From: Roseivirga sp. 4D4
GTDB taxonomy: Bacteria; Bacteroidota; Bacteroidia; Cytophagales; Cyclobacteriaceae
DNA: 64,000 bases
Direction of reading: 5' to 3'
NCBI RefSeq assembly: GCF_001747095.1
Contig: NZ_MDGP01000001.1
Coordinates: forward strand, 3,331,001-3,395,000
Program-made: the position numbers and the translations under genes
Notes under the pieces: model-generated
Told to the model about the DNA's origin: nothing
The model's database searches: none
The model's input: the letters and a program-made list of their open reading frames with translations, nothing else
Shown here: positions 17,729 to 26,361 of the stretch, one piece after another
Position numbering within the stretch: position 1 is the stretch's first letter
Layout of the letters: the number at the start of each line of letters is the position of its first letter

Positions 17729-19081
17729 ATGAAGAAGTCCCTTCTCTTGACCATTATAGTCTGTTTATGCCTTTGTGAGACAGCGCTAAGCCAGGGAATT
17801 TCAAATAGTCGTTTGGAACAAATCAAGCGAATGGGCAGAACTAATGATCATATCACAAAGAAGTATAAGGGTACCATAGAAAAAATGCTCTTCAGTGGTC
17901 ACAAATATGGAGGGGCCTTTGACGGAATAGTTTTAAGGTTAAAGAATAATAAACTAATGATTTTACGCCTTATTCCCTTCCGAGGAGAAAGTATTGGACC
18001 TTATATTCAAGAAGGACAAGAGGTTGAGGTCGTGGCTTCTGGTGACAAGCTATTGCTTAACAAAGTGTTGTTTAAAGACCTGGCTATGAAAGACCTTGAA
18101 CAGGAGTTAGGAAAGCCCATTCGAGGCTTGGGTTATCTGAAGCAAGTCCAAAATTCCACTGGTACTTATTTAGCTGAGTCGAAAGGAAACCTGTCTATAA
18201 ATACCCAAACTAAGCCGATCCTTAATGTGAAAGTCAATGAGAGAATACGGTTGACAGACTATGAGGGAATGCTAGTATTGGAAAACGATGACACTTTAAT
18301 CTATCAATTCTCAGGAAGGTTTGAAAATACGCTTAATGAAGAATTCATTTCTTACTTGAGGGCTCAAAAAGAAGGAAATGGTTTATACTACAAAAACCCC
18401 AATATTTACCGAATAACGTCAGGAAACATTAAATACTCAGCAAAAACAGCTGGTTTTAATGCATTGCGTCATTTCGGCTTCGGGAATGATCTGCTGAGAA
18501 AGGCTGAAATTTCTTCTGCGAATTTAATCTCTGCAAACAATGGGTTAGTGAATGGCCTTTCTGCCAGAGTTGAAGGACAAAAGCTGGACACCTTTTACTT
18601 TAATAGCAAGAGTGCTGTTGAAATTGAACAGTTGGTTGTCAAAGCCAAAAAAAATGATGTGATCAACCTCTATTATAGAGAAATGCCCAACCGTAAAACC
18701 TTGAGGGCTATAAGCCATAGTACATCGGAAGTAATAGTTGAACCGCTCAGTATTAGATATGGTACCAAAGAGGATTACCATTCTAATAAAGTCAACTATC
18801 AGGGGAGTATTAGTAAAATCAACTATAACAAAGGAAAATACCCGAACAGGTTTGAAAGCCTAATTCTTGACGACAGCGTTTATATCAAATTAGACCCAAT
18901 TGTTATGTTATCAATTCTCGACTTGGTTGAAGAAGGTGTTCAAATACAAGTTCAAGGCTGGAAAAGAAAAAAGATCTCAAGTGAAATCGACAAGGCCGGT
19001 TATACAATTGTTGCACCTGAACATGTCATTGTTTACAATATTAAATTTGTCAATCGGACATCATTAAGCACTAGCCAATGA
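17729..19081 (+). CDS. Exported protein of unknown function, linked to a two-component system
   Basis: A 450-residue protein with a signal peptide ending at about ALSQ (residue 22). It is beta-rich. An early segment (YKGTIEKMLFSGHKYGGAFDGIVLRLKNN...) and a late one (NYQGSISKINYNKGKYPNRFESLIL...) look like two copies of an OB/TOBE-like module, each followed by an EGQEVEVVASG or EGVQIQVQGWK strand; the internal duplication is my inference. No known family. The stop overlaps the response-regulator ATG (ATGA), so the three genes form one unit and the protein may be the input or output of that system. Confidence 0.72.
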   Translation: MKKSLLLTIIVCLCLCETALSQGISNSRLEQIKRMGRTNDHITKKYKGTIEKMLFSGHKYGGAFDGIVLRLKNNKLMILRLIPFRGESIGPYIQEGQEVEVVASGDKLLLNKVLFKDLAMKDLEQELGKPIRGLGYLKQVQNSTGTYLAESKGNLSINTQTKPILNVKVNERIRLTDYEGMLVLENDDTLIYQFSGRFENTLNEEFISYLRAQKEGNGLYYKNPNIYRITSGNIKYSAKTAGFNALRHFGFGNDLLRKAEISSANLISANNGLVNGLSARVEGQKLDTFYFNSKSAVEIEQLVVKAKKNDVINLYYREMPNRKTLRAISHSTSEVIVEPLSIRYGTKEDYHSNKVNYQGSISKINYNKGKYPNRFESLILDDSVYIKLDPIVMLSILDLVEEGVQIQVQGWKRKKISSEIDKAGYTIVAPEHVIVYNIKFVNRTSLSTSQ

Positions 19082-19761
19082 ATATTCTTTTAGTTGAAGA
19101 TGAGGTCAAGCTAGCCGCCTTTGTTCAAAAAGGTCTACAAGAAGCCGGTTATAACGTCAAGCTGGAAAGCAGTGGCAGTGCAGCCCTTGAAACTGCAGCA
19201 GCAGATCATTTTGATCTAATTCTTTTGGACATTATGCTGCCTGGTCAAAATGGGTTTGAAGTACTTAAAAACCTTCGAAAGTTCTCGATTGATACCCCCA
19301 TAATATTTATGAGTGCATTGAGTGAAAGCGATCATGTTATAGAAGGGCTAGACTTAGGTGCAGTCGACTACATCAAGAAACCATTTGACTTTGAAGAGCT
19401 CAAAGCCCGTGTTAGAAACGTTCAAAGGAAGTTTGGATCAAAAAGAGCTTCTATCCTCAAGATAAAAGATCTTGAAATTGACCTGATCAAAAGAGAAGTA
19501 AAAAGAGCAGATCAACTAATTGAGTTAAGCAAAAGAGAGTTTTCCATTCTCGAATTACTCCTAAGAAATGCCAACCGCGTACTGTCAAAGGCGGAGATCA
19601 CGGAAAAAATATGGAACTTCAACTTTGACATGGGCAGCAACGTGATTGAAGTCCACATGCATCAATTAAGAAAGAAAATTGATCACGATTTTGAACCAAA
19701 GCTCATCGAAACACAAGTGGGCTATGGATACAAAATAGTTGGAGAACTTACTAAGCGATAA
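19078..19761 (+). CDS. OmpR/CusR-type response regulator
   Basis: A 227-residue regulator with a receiver domain (1-115; acidic pocket Glu7/Asp8, phospho-acceptor Asp51 in LLLDIML, Lys at KKPF) and an OmpR winged-helix domain (~125-225). The recognition region is GSNVIEVHMHQLRKKID and the wing ends ETQVGYGYKIV. It resembles CusR/CopR-type regulators. It sits between the exported protein and its cognate kinase, with four bases of overlap upstream and two bases of gap downstream. Confidence 0.93.
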   Translation: MNILLVEDEVKLAAFVQKGLQEAGYNVKLESSGSAALETAAADHFDLILLDIMLPGQNGFEVLKNLRKFSIDTPIIFMSALSESDHVIEGLDLGAVDYIKKPFDFEELKARVRNVQRKFGSKRASILKIKDLEIDLIKREVKRADQLIELSKREFSILELLLRNANRVLSKAEITEKIWNFNFDMGSNVIEVHMHQLRKKIDHDFEPKLIETQVGYGYKIVGELTKR

Positions 19762-19763
19762 TA

Positions 19764-21089
19764 TTGGGCAATCCTTTTTCATTTAAGAGTATTCGATTCA
19801 AAATCGCTATTGCCTTCTTTGCGGTTTTCCTGATTGTCATCTCAGTTTCTAATTACTTTCTATTCGATCAGGTAAAATCGAGCATCATTCAAACCTATTA
19901 TCAAGGTATTACCGTTGAAGCTGAAAGCATAGCTCGATCTCTTGCTGAAAGGCCAACCGAGGTGCCTATTACAAAAGAAGATCAGCCTATTCAAATCTGG
20001 TTTAAGTCTGGGTTTGAAAGTCAAAAATTCTACGAACGCGCTGATTTTCCAGAAGTCTACACAGACCTATTCTCAGTGCTTCAGGACGAAGCGTATGTGC
20101 CAGAATTGGAGTCTTCGATTATTCTAGAGCTAGACTCCTTCACATTTTGCCTAATAGAAAAACAAGCCTTGAACGGTCAAATAGGAATTGTTAGTTTGAT
20201 TCTTGCCAAAAAGAATCAATTGATCTTTGAGCAAATTGCCAATATCAAAACTTGGATGATTCTGGCAAACATTGGGGCAGCCCTACTTTCCTTTGTCATT
20301 GCACTCTTGATAGCAGGCTATACGCTAAAGCCCATAAGGCAACTGACCGAGCAAGCCAAGTCCATTAAAGCCTCACTGGCCATGGATAGGCTTCCTGTCT
20401 CTAAAGCTAATGATGAACTCACCGAGCTGGCCGAGACCATAAACGCGATGATTCAAAGAATAGAGTCATCCATTCAGAACCAAAATCAATTCTTTGCATC
20501 AGCAGCACATGAACTGAGAACACCACTCGCCAATATGTTAGCCGAGTTAGAACTTAAATTGGAAAAGGTCGATCATGGAAATCACAGCGAGACACTACAA
20601 AGTCAAAGAGAAGAGGTCATCCGATTGAAATATGTAGTTCAGGACTTTCTATTAATGAGTCAACTCAAGGCCGACACGCTTACAATCCATATGACCCCGT
20701 TTCGACTGGATGACTTGCTCTATGATGTACTTGAAAAAATGAATCCTTCTATTAAGGAAAGTGAATTCGACATAAGCCTGAATATTGTTCCGTTGTCGGA
20801 AGTCAAGATGAAAGGAGACAAATCTAAAATGGAAAGTATACTTGTCAATATTATACAAAATGCTGTCAAGTATGGATGCAACTCTAAACCTATTCGAATT
20901 AGCCAAAGTATAATCAATAACAGTGTAGAACTAACTATTATCAATCAAATTGACTTGAAACGTCAAAAAATGAGTGGTAATAAACTAGGACTCTGGATTT
21001 GTGGAAAACTTGCCGAAAAGCAAGGGTTCACCTTCACCAGCTCAGATGAAAGCGGTGTCTTTACCACCAGTCTCATCATTCCCATTTAA
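19764..21089 (+). CDS. Sensor histidine kinase with reduced ATPase domain
   Basis: A 441-residue protein that appears to start with TTG at 19764, since no ATG lies near. Two membrane helices (about 12-32 and 163-187) enclose a ~130-residue periplasmic sensor; HAMP (~188-240) and HisKA follow with the phospho-acceptor His249 (AAHELRTPL). The ATPase domain keeps the N box (NIIQNAVKYG, Asn366) and a short GxKLGLWI-type G2 motif (405-412). It lacks a recognisable DxGxG G1 box between them, where only ELTIINQIDLKRQKMSG is seen. Kinase activity may be altered. Confidence 0.88.
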   Translation: MGNPFSFKSIRFKIAIAFFAVFLIVISVSNYFLFDQVKSSIIQTYYQGITVEAESIARSLAERPTEVPITKEDQPIQIWFKSGFESQKFYERADFPEVYTDLFSVLQDEAYVPELESSIILELDSFTFCLIEKQALNGQIGIVSLILAKKNQLIFEQIANIKTWMILANIGAALLSFVIALLIAGYTLKPIRQLTEQAKSIKASLAMDRLPVSKANDELTELAETINAMIQRIESSIQNQNQFFASAAHELRTPLANMLAELELKLEKVDHGNHSETLQSQREEVIRLKYVVQDFLLMSQLKADTLTIHMTPFRLDDLLYDVLEKMNPSIKESEFDISLNIVPLSEVKMKGDKSKMESILVNIIQNAVKYGCNSKPIRISQSIINNSVELTIINQIDLKRQKMSGNKLGLWICGKLAEKQGFTFTSSDESGVFTTSLIIPI

Positions 21090-21844
21090 TGTACATAGCT
21101 TCCCGCATTAATGTCTATGGTACTGCCAGTAGCATGATCGGCCAAGCCACTAGCCAAAAGCACTACCATTGGTGCTAGATCCTTTGCCTCTGTTAGTTCT
21201 GGTAAAGCAATATCATCCAAGGCGAAGGATTCACCATATTGATCCATGAAATCCTGAGCCATATCCGTGCGCACAAAGCCTGGCGCAATATTGAACGCCT
21301 TGATGTTTTGCTTTCCACAATGCCTTGCTATAGAACGGGTAAGAGAGGGAATCGCCCCTTTGGACGCCCCATAGGCCAAATAGTCCATGGTGTCTCCCCG
21401 AAATGCCGCTCTGGAAGAAATATTGATGATTCTTCCACCACCCTTTGAAGAATAATGCTCGATGGCCTTCTTACAAAGCAGGCCTGTTGCCCGGGTGTTT
21501 ACAGCAAATGTCCTGTCCCAATCATCCAGCCAGTCGGAATCATTTTTGGTCAGATAAGATGAAACAGCAACTCCAGCATTGTTCACTAGCACATCAAATC
21601 TTCCGTAGTGAGCAGTTACTTGTTTAAACAATAAAATCACTGAATCAACTTCTTCTAAACTAGCCTGGAAAGGCTTGGCACCATTCCCAAACTTTTCACA
21701 AAGTTCTTCTGCGGCTGCTTGACTGGAATTAAAATGGACTGCTACAGTCGCGCCTGCGTTTGCCAAGCCCTCAGATATAGCTTTTCCAATACCCCTAGAG
21801 CCGCCTGTTACCAACACGACTTTTCCTTTTAAAGAAATCTCCAT
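21086..21844 (-). CDS. Short-chain dehydrogenase/reductase (SDR)
   Basis: A 252-residue classical SDR. The cofactor loop is TGGSRGIG (13-20), then NNAG (88-91), catalytic Ser143 (NISSRAAF), Tyr158 and Lys162 (YGASK). It ends with a typical VLLASGLADHATGSTIDINAG segment. It is related to FabG-like 3-oxoacyl reductases, but the substrate cannot be read. It is convergent with the kinase gene, overlapping four bases at the stops. Confidence 0.92.
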   Translation of the reverse strand: MEISLKGKVVLVTGGSRGIGKAISEGLANAGATVAVHFNSSQAAAEELCEKFGNGAKPFQASLEEVDSVILLFKQVTAHYGRFDVLVNNAGVAVSSYLTKNDSDWLDDWDRTFAVNTRATGLLCKKAIEHYSSKGGGRIINISSRAAFRGDTMDYLAYGASKGAIPSLTRSIARHCGKQNIKAFNIAPGFVRTDMAQDFMDQYGESFALDDIALPELTEAKDLAPMVVLLASGLADHATGSTIDINAGSYVH

Positions 21845-21939
21845 GTATAAATGCTTTTGGTCGAATAAATTACATTCTTAATCCCGCTTAAAAAACATTG
21901 TGGAATCAAATACGATTAATTCCTCAAACACTACTAATT

Positions 21940-23022
21940 ATGAAAAGACATCATTTTTTGATTCTAGGCTGTTTACTAATGGCCCAACAAGCCATAGTAG
22001 CTCAAATTACTTTTGAAGAATACGACCCGCCTTCTTCCTTAGTCGTTCCAGAAAATCCGATTTCTAGGGCCAAATTCCCTTTCATAGATGTTCATAGCCA
22101 CCAATGGCGTATGGGTGAGCGAGACTTGAACAAACTTGCCTCTGAAATGGACGGTTTGAACATGGGCCTCATGGTCAACCTATCCGGTGGCAGTGGAAAA
22201 GCTGTGGCAGATGGAATAAAGAACATAAAGGACAACCAACCCAAACGCTTTATCATCTTCGCAAATGCCAACTTTAACAATATAGATGATGATTGGGGAC
22301 CAAGAGCTGCAGCTCAATTAGAAAGAGATTACAATCAAGGTGCTAGAGGGTTGAAGATTTTTAAGAGCCTTGGCTTTTCGGTAAAAGATAAAGAGGGCAA
22401 TCGTGTAGCGGTCGATGACCCACGCCTCGATCCACTTTGGGCAAAATGTGGCGAACTCGGAATCCCTGTCTTAATTCACACCGCTGACCCAAAGCAATTC
22501 TGGGAGCCCTTTGATGCCAACAATGAGCGTTGGTTAGAACTGAAGACTCGTCCAAGAAGAAAAAGAGAGGATGACGATCCGGCCCCTTGGGCGAAAATGA
22601 TAGAGGAGCAACATAATGTGTTCAAAAAGCACTCAAATACTACTTTTATTGCTGCGCACATGGGCTGGTATGCAAATGACCTGAACCACTTGGGTGAACT
22701 TCTGGAAGAAATGCCCAATATGATGGTAGAAATCGGTGCAGTAATCGCTGAGCTAGGCAGACAACCACGCTTTGCCAAGGCCTTTATGGAAAAGTATCAA
22801 GATCGAATCCTTTTCGGCAAGGATGCTTACAACCCAGAAGAATACCCCACCTATTTCAGAGTTTTGGAGTCTGAAGATGAATACTTTCCTTATTATAAAC
22901 GCTATCACGCCTTTTGGAGAATGTACGGTCTAGGCCTCTCTGATGAGGTGTTAAAGAAGCTATATTACAAGAATGCAATCCGCATTATCCCTGGAATTGA
23001 CGTAAGTGCCTTCCCTGATTAA
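21940..23022 (+). CDS. Exported amidohydrolase (amidohydrolase_2 type)
   Basis: The start is taken at ATG 21940, which opens a signal peptide (MKRHHFLILG..., ending IVAQ, residue 22); a TTG upstream at 21898 would bury it. The 360-residue protein has the HxH metal motif at His52/His54 (DVHSHQW), a later His in VLIHTADP, another in AAHMGW, and the Asp in FGKDAYNP. These are metal ligands of PF04909-type TIM-barrel hydrolases. Such enzymes often decarboxylate or hydrolyse aromatic or lactone substrates; which one is not clear. Confidence 0.85.
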   Translation: MKRHHFLILGCLLMAQQAIVAQITFEEYDPPSSLVVPENPISRAKFPFIDVHSHQWRMGERDLNKLASEMDGLNMGLMVNLSGGSGKAVADGIKNIKDNQPKRFIIFANANFNNIDDDWGPRAAAQLERDYNQGARGLKIFKSLGFSVKDKEGNRVAVDDPRLDPLWAKCGELGIPVLIHTADPKQFWEPFDANNERWLELKTRPRRKREDDDPAPWAKMIEEQHNVFKKHSNTTFIAAHMGWYANDLNHLGELLEEMPNMMVEIGAVIAELGRQPRFAKAFMEKYQDRILFGKDAYNPEEYPTYFRVLESEDEYFPYYKRYHAFWRMYGLGLSDEVLKKLYYKNAIRIIPGIDVSAFPD

Positions 23023-23110
23023 CTAAAAACTCAGTCGTTAATTTTCCCGATTCAGAAATATGAAAGCCCTAGTCTGGCCTGATAAGCTTCAAATCACACA
23101 ACTCAGCAGC

Positions 23111-23118
23111 TACGTTTG
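23111..23118 (+). promoter_or_regulatory. Candidate -7 promoter box (TAnnTTTG)
   Basis: TACGTTTG is an exact TAnnTTTG match, 34 bases before the ATG at 23153. It would start transcription inside the longer open frame that begins at 23060, which supports the 23153 start. A -33 TTTG is not evident. Confidence 0.4.
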
Positions 23119-23152
23119 TAGTATGCAAAAACAGAATCAAATAAGTCAAACC

Positions 23153-24418
23153 ATGATAAGACGGATATTGCTGTTTGTAGGAATAGGCATAGGCTTGATA
23201 ATCATTACCAATGAGTCTAAAGCCCAAAAAAATGTGGCCATTTACGGTAAAGTAACTACCGTAAGTGGGGATCAATACACCGGAGCGATCAAGTGGGGCG
23301 GAGATAATGCGCGACAAGCGGAATTATTCTGGGTAGAAATATTGAATGGTACAAAAACCTCGAATGACTTCATGAAATTTCTTTCGAAGTCAGAAATCAA
23401 AGAGCTTGGCGGTAAAGAAGAGGGCAATTCATGGTTATCTCTCGATTTAGGCGTGCTGAGCATTTGGGAAGACAAATTCTCCAAAACGCAACACGAATTC
23501 AAGGCTAGGTTCGGAGATATTAAGTCTATTGAACCACTTAGAAGAGACCGAGCCAAAGTCACCTTAAAAAACAACGTAGCTCTCGAAATTACCGGTGGCA
23601 ACAGCGAAGACTTCGGCACAACAATAGGTGTGATGGATTTCGAACTCGGAGAAGTAAAGTTATCCTGGAGTAGAATTGATAAAGTAGAGTTCATGGCCGC
23701 TCCTGAAGGCTATGAAGAAACTTTCGGCAAACCGATTTATGGTATTGTCAATGCAGGTAGAAAAGGCACTTTCAAGGGAATAATTGCTTGGGATGACGAT
23801 GAGAGACTCATGAACGAGATTCTTGATGGCAAAGATCGTGATGGCGATAAAAAGATACCCTTCCGAAGTATTCAGAAGATTGCAAAGAACAGAAATGGCG
23901 TTGACCTAACGCTCCGTTCTGGTAGAACCCTTTTCCTTACCGGTAGTAATGATGTGAACCAAGAAAACAGAGGCGTGGTTGTTTACGACCCAAATTATGG
24001 CTTGGTAAAAGTAGGATGGCGCGATTTTGTCGACTTAGAAATTGATGATGATGAAAGTACCGGAATGGACTATAATGACTTTCCTGTTTCCAAAGGAATC
24101 AATGCCACGGTGATAACTATTGATGGCGATGAGTTCAAAGGCCTTGTCGCCTTTGACCTAGACGAAGCCTGGGAGTTCGAGATCTTAGATGCTAATGATG
24201 ATAAAGTGGAGTTCCAAATACCTTTTAGAAACATCAAAAGCATCATTCCAAAGAATTACAACTACTCTATGGTCGAAATGAAAAATGGTGAAAGACTGTT
24301 GCTCGGAGATCACCGTGATGTTAGTAGTGACAACGCTGGTGTACTGGTCTTTGTCTCCAAATCTGGTGATCCGGAATATATCCGGTGGTCAAAAATTGAT
24401 GAGATCATTTTTGATTAA
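23153..24418 (+). CDS. Exported repeat protein A, paired with a LytS/LytTR system
   Basis: The start at 23153 (MIRRILLFVG) opens a signal peptide ending near SKAQ; the frame is open from 23060 but the extra residues precede the signal. The mature protein (~400 residues) is built of three consecutive beta-rich repeats. Each begins GxVxTxxGDxYxGxIxW (YGKVTTVSGDQYTGAIKW, YGIVNAGRKGTFKGIIAW, NATVITIDGDEFKGLVAF) and ends with a W-x-x-I/F closing strand (LSWSRIDKVEF, VGWRDFVDLEI, IRWSKIDEIIF). I know no named family. A paralogue lies at 26362, and both enclose the kinase/regulator pair; the kinase gene starts 10 bases downstream. Confidence 0.82.
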   Translation: MIRRILLFVGIGIGLIIITNESKAQKNVAIYGKVTTVSGDQYTGAIKWGGDNARQAELFWVEILNGTKTSNDFMKFLSKSEIKELGGKEEGNSWLSLDLGVLSIWEDKFSKTQHEFKARFGDIKSIEPLRRDRAKVTLKNNVALEITGGNSEDFGTTIGVMDFELGEVKLSWSRIDKVEFMAAPEGYEETFGKPIYGIVNAGRKGTFKGIIAWDDDERLMNEILDGKDRDGDKKIPFRSIQKIAKNRNGVDLTLRSGRTLFLTGSNDVNQENRGVVVYDPNYGLVKVGWRDFVDLEIDDDESTGMDYNDFPVSKGINATVITIDGDEFKGLVAFDLDEAWEFEILDANDDKVEFQIPFRNIKSIIPKNYNYSMVEMKNGERLLLGDHRDVSSDNAGVLVFVSKSGDPEYIRWSKIDEIIFD

Positions 24419-24427
24419 ATTGTAGCA

Positions 24428-25447
24428 GTGGCACTCTCCAAGAAGTTTTCAGTACAGCTCATAGCAAGCCTCGTATTAGTCGGGGCTGTTTTTTTGACGC
24501 TATATCTAACAGATTCAGATAGAGAGCTGTATTTGACAGCCGGTTGGTTGGTTATTACCCTGGCACTAGTCTGGGTTTCAAACCACTTCTTGACCAGAAG
24601 GCTCGATAAGAAATTACCCTGGCTAGAACACGGCAATAAGCGGTTTTACTGGCAGTTGGGAATAGGTATTCTGATGTCACTACTGATCATTAATCTTAGC
24701 TACTTCATTCTCAAGTTAGGACTGACCAGCGATCCACCGAATGTAACCCAAGTGCTTTCGATGAATGTCTATGGCATATTAATTCTGTTGCCTACTATAT
24801 CCATCAATTTCGGTATACAATTTTTGAGTAACTGGAAAACCGCTCAGGTCAATTCCGAGACTTTTCAGAAAGAAACGATTCGAGCGGAGCTCACAACACT
24901 CAAAAACCACTTAGACCCGCATTTTCTATTCAATAACCTGAATATCCTGTCATCTCTCATCAGTGTTGATACTGAGCTATCTCAGACATATTTAGAGAAA
25001 TTCGCTGATGTCTATAGAAACATATTGAAAAGTAGTAAGGAAGAGCTCGTTACCCTCAATGATGAATTGAGGTTTATCGCATCCTATTTATACCTTTTGG
25101 AAATCAGGTTTGAAGACACCATCCAAACTTTCATAGATATTGATAGTAAGGCGCACATGAAGTACCTTCCTCCGTTAACGCTTCAAATGCTCATCGAAAA
25201 TGCCATAAAGCATAACGTTATTTCAGAAATAAGACCACTAAAAATTCACATCTCCTACCAAAATGGCTACGTGTCTGTTAAAAATCCATTACAGGAAAAA
25301 CGGGTAGAAAAGAGAAATAGTGGAAAAACGGGGTTAACCAATATTCAGAAAAGATATTCTTATTTTACAGACAAAGAGGTTCAAGTATTCAAAAACCCTG
25401 ACAACTTTATTGTCAAAATCCCTCTGATAGATTTGGAAAGCGAATAG
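24428..25447 (+). CDS. LytS-type sensor histidine kinase
   Basis: A 339-residue protein that starts with GTG. Three or four membrane helices occupy residues ~8-135; the His_kinase domain follows with His165 in LDPHFLFNNLN, and the ATPase part has the N box LIENAIKH and a GKTGLTNIQKRY closing motif usual for this family. There is no separate extracellular sensor domain, so the membrane helices or a partner must sense. It is flanked by the exported repeat protein gene (10 bases upstream) and its LytTR regulator (one base downstream). Confidence 0.9.
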   Translation: MALSKKFSVQLIASLVLVGAVFLTLYLTDSDRELYLTAGWLVITLALVWVSNHFLTRRLDKKLPWLEHGNKRFYWQLGIGILMSLLIINLSYFILKLGLTSDPPNVTQVLSMNVYGILILLPTISINFGIQFLSNWKTAQVNSETFQKETIRAELTTLKNHLDPHFLFNNLNILSSLISVDTELSQTYLEKFADVYRNILKSSKEELVTLNDELRFIASYLYLLEIRFEDTIQTFIDIDSKAHMKYLPPLTLQMLIENAIKHNVISEIRPLKIHISYQNGYVSVKNPLQEKRVEKRNSGKTGLTNIQKRYSYFTDKEVQVFKNPDNFIVKIPLIDLESE

Positions 25448-25448
25448 T

Positions 25449-26213
25449 ATGAAAGTAGTTGTTTTCGAAGATGAAAAACTGGCCTCCGATCGCTTGATCG
25501 AATTGGTCAAGAGTATCAAGCCAGAAGCAGATGTGGTTACTTCCATGAAATCTGTTGAGGCAGCCGTACTTTGGCTTCAAAACAATGAACATCCTGATCT
25601 TATCATTAGCGACATTCAATTACTCGATGGATCAAGTTTTGAAATATTCGATCAGGTCGAAGTAAAGACCCCTATTATCTTCACTACAGCCTATGATGAG
25701 TATGCCATAAAGGCTTTTGAGGTGAATAGCATAGATTATTTGCTTAAGCCCATTCAAAAGGAAAGGCTATCTAATGCCTTAGATAAGTTTGAGCAGAAGG
25801 CTCAACATGAGAGTAGCAATAGCCCGATCAATATGGAAGAAATCAGGGCGGTAATCAGTGGTGCAACCAAAGAATATAAATCAAGGTTTTTAGTAAAACT
25901 GGGCCAAAGGATTCGAGCCATCCCCGTAGAAAAGATTGCCTACTTCTATTCTCAAGATAAGCTTTCTTACCTGATGACCTTCGAGGGTCAAAAACTGCCT
26001 ATTGACCCTACATTGGAGGAATTGGAATCACTGTTGGACCCAAAACAATTCTATCGTGTAAACCGAAAGTTCTTCGTGCACTTTGATTCGGTCACTGATA
26101 TCCACCCTTATTTTAAAGGAAGGGTTAAGCTCGGCCTCAACCCGCATATTGACGAAGACATAGTAGTCAGTAGTGAAAAAACCCCTGCATTTAAGCGGTG
26201 GTTAGACCAATAG
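25449..26213 (+). CDS. LytTR-family response regulator
   Basis: A 254-residue regulator. The receiver domain has Glu7/Asp8 and phospho-acceptor Asp55 (IISDIQL), with the Lys in LLKPIQ. The C-terminal LytTR DNA-binding domain spans ~140-250 (FLVKLGQRIRAIPVEKIAYF... FYRVNRKFFVHFDSV). It forms a pair with the preceding LytS kinase. The likely targets are the flanking repeat-protein genes, by position only. Confidence 0.93.
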   Translation: MKVVVFEDEKLASDRLIELVKSIKPEADVVTSMKSVEAAVLWLQNNEHPDLIISDIQLLDGSSFEIFDQVEVKTPIIFTTAYDEYAIKAFEVNSIDYLLKPIQKERLSNALDKFEQKAQHESSNSPINMEEIRAVISGATKEYKSRFLVKLGQRIRAIPVEKIAYFYSQDKLSYLMTFEGQKLPIDPTLEELESLLDPKQFYRVNRKFFVHFDSVTDIHPYFKGRVKLGLNPHIDEDIVVSSEKTPAFKRWLDQ

Positions 26214-26361
26214 GCTGAATCAGACAGTCAGATTCGGTATTACCCCTTCCCGTTTCAGTTCAAAAATGCCCCAGTATAACCCAGACTCATTTCAGGAGTG
26301 GGTTGATCATTCCATATTTGGTTTATCAAAAAAGAAACAACAACTAAAACATAAAAAGGTC

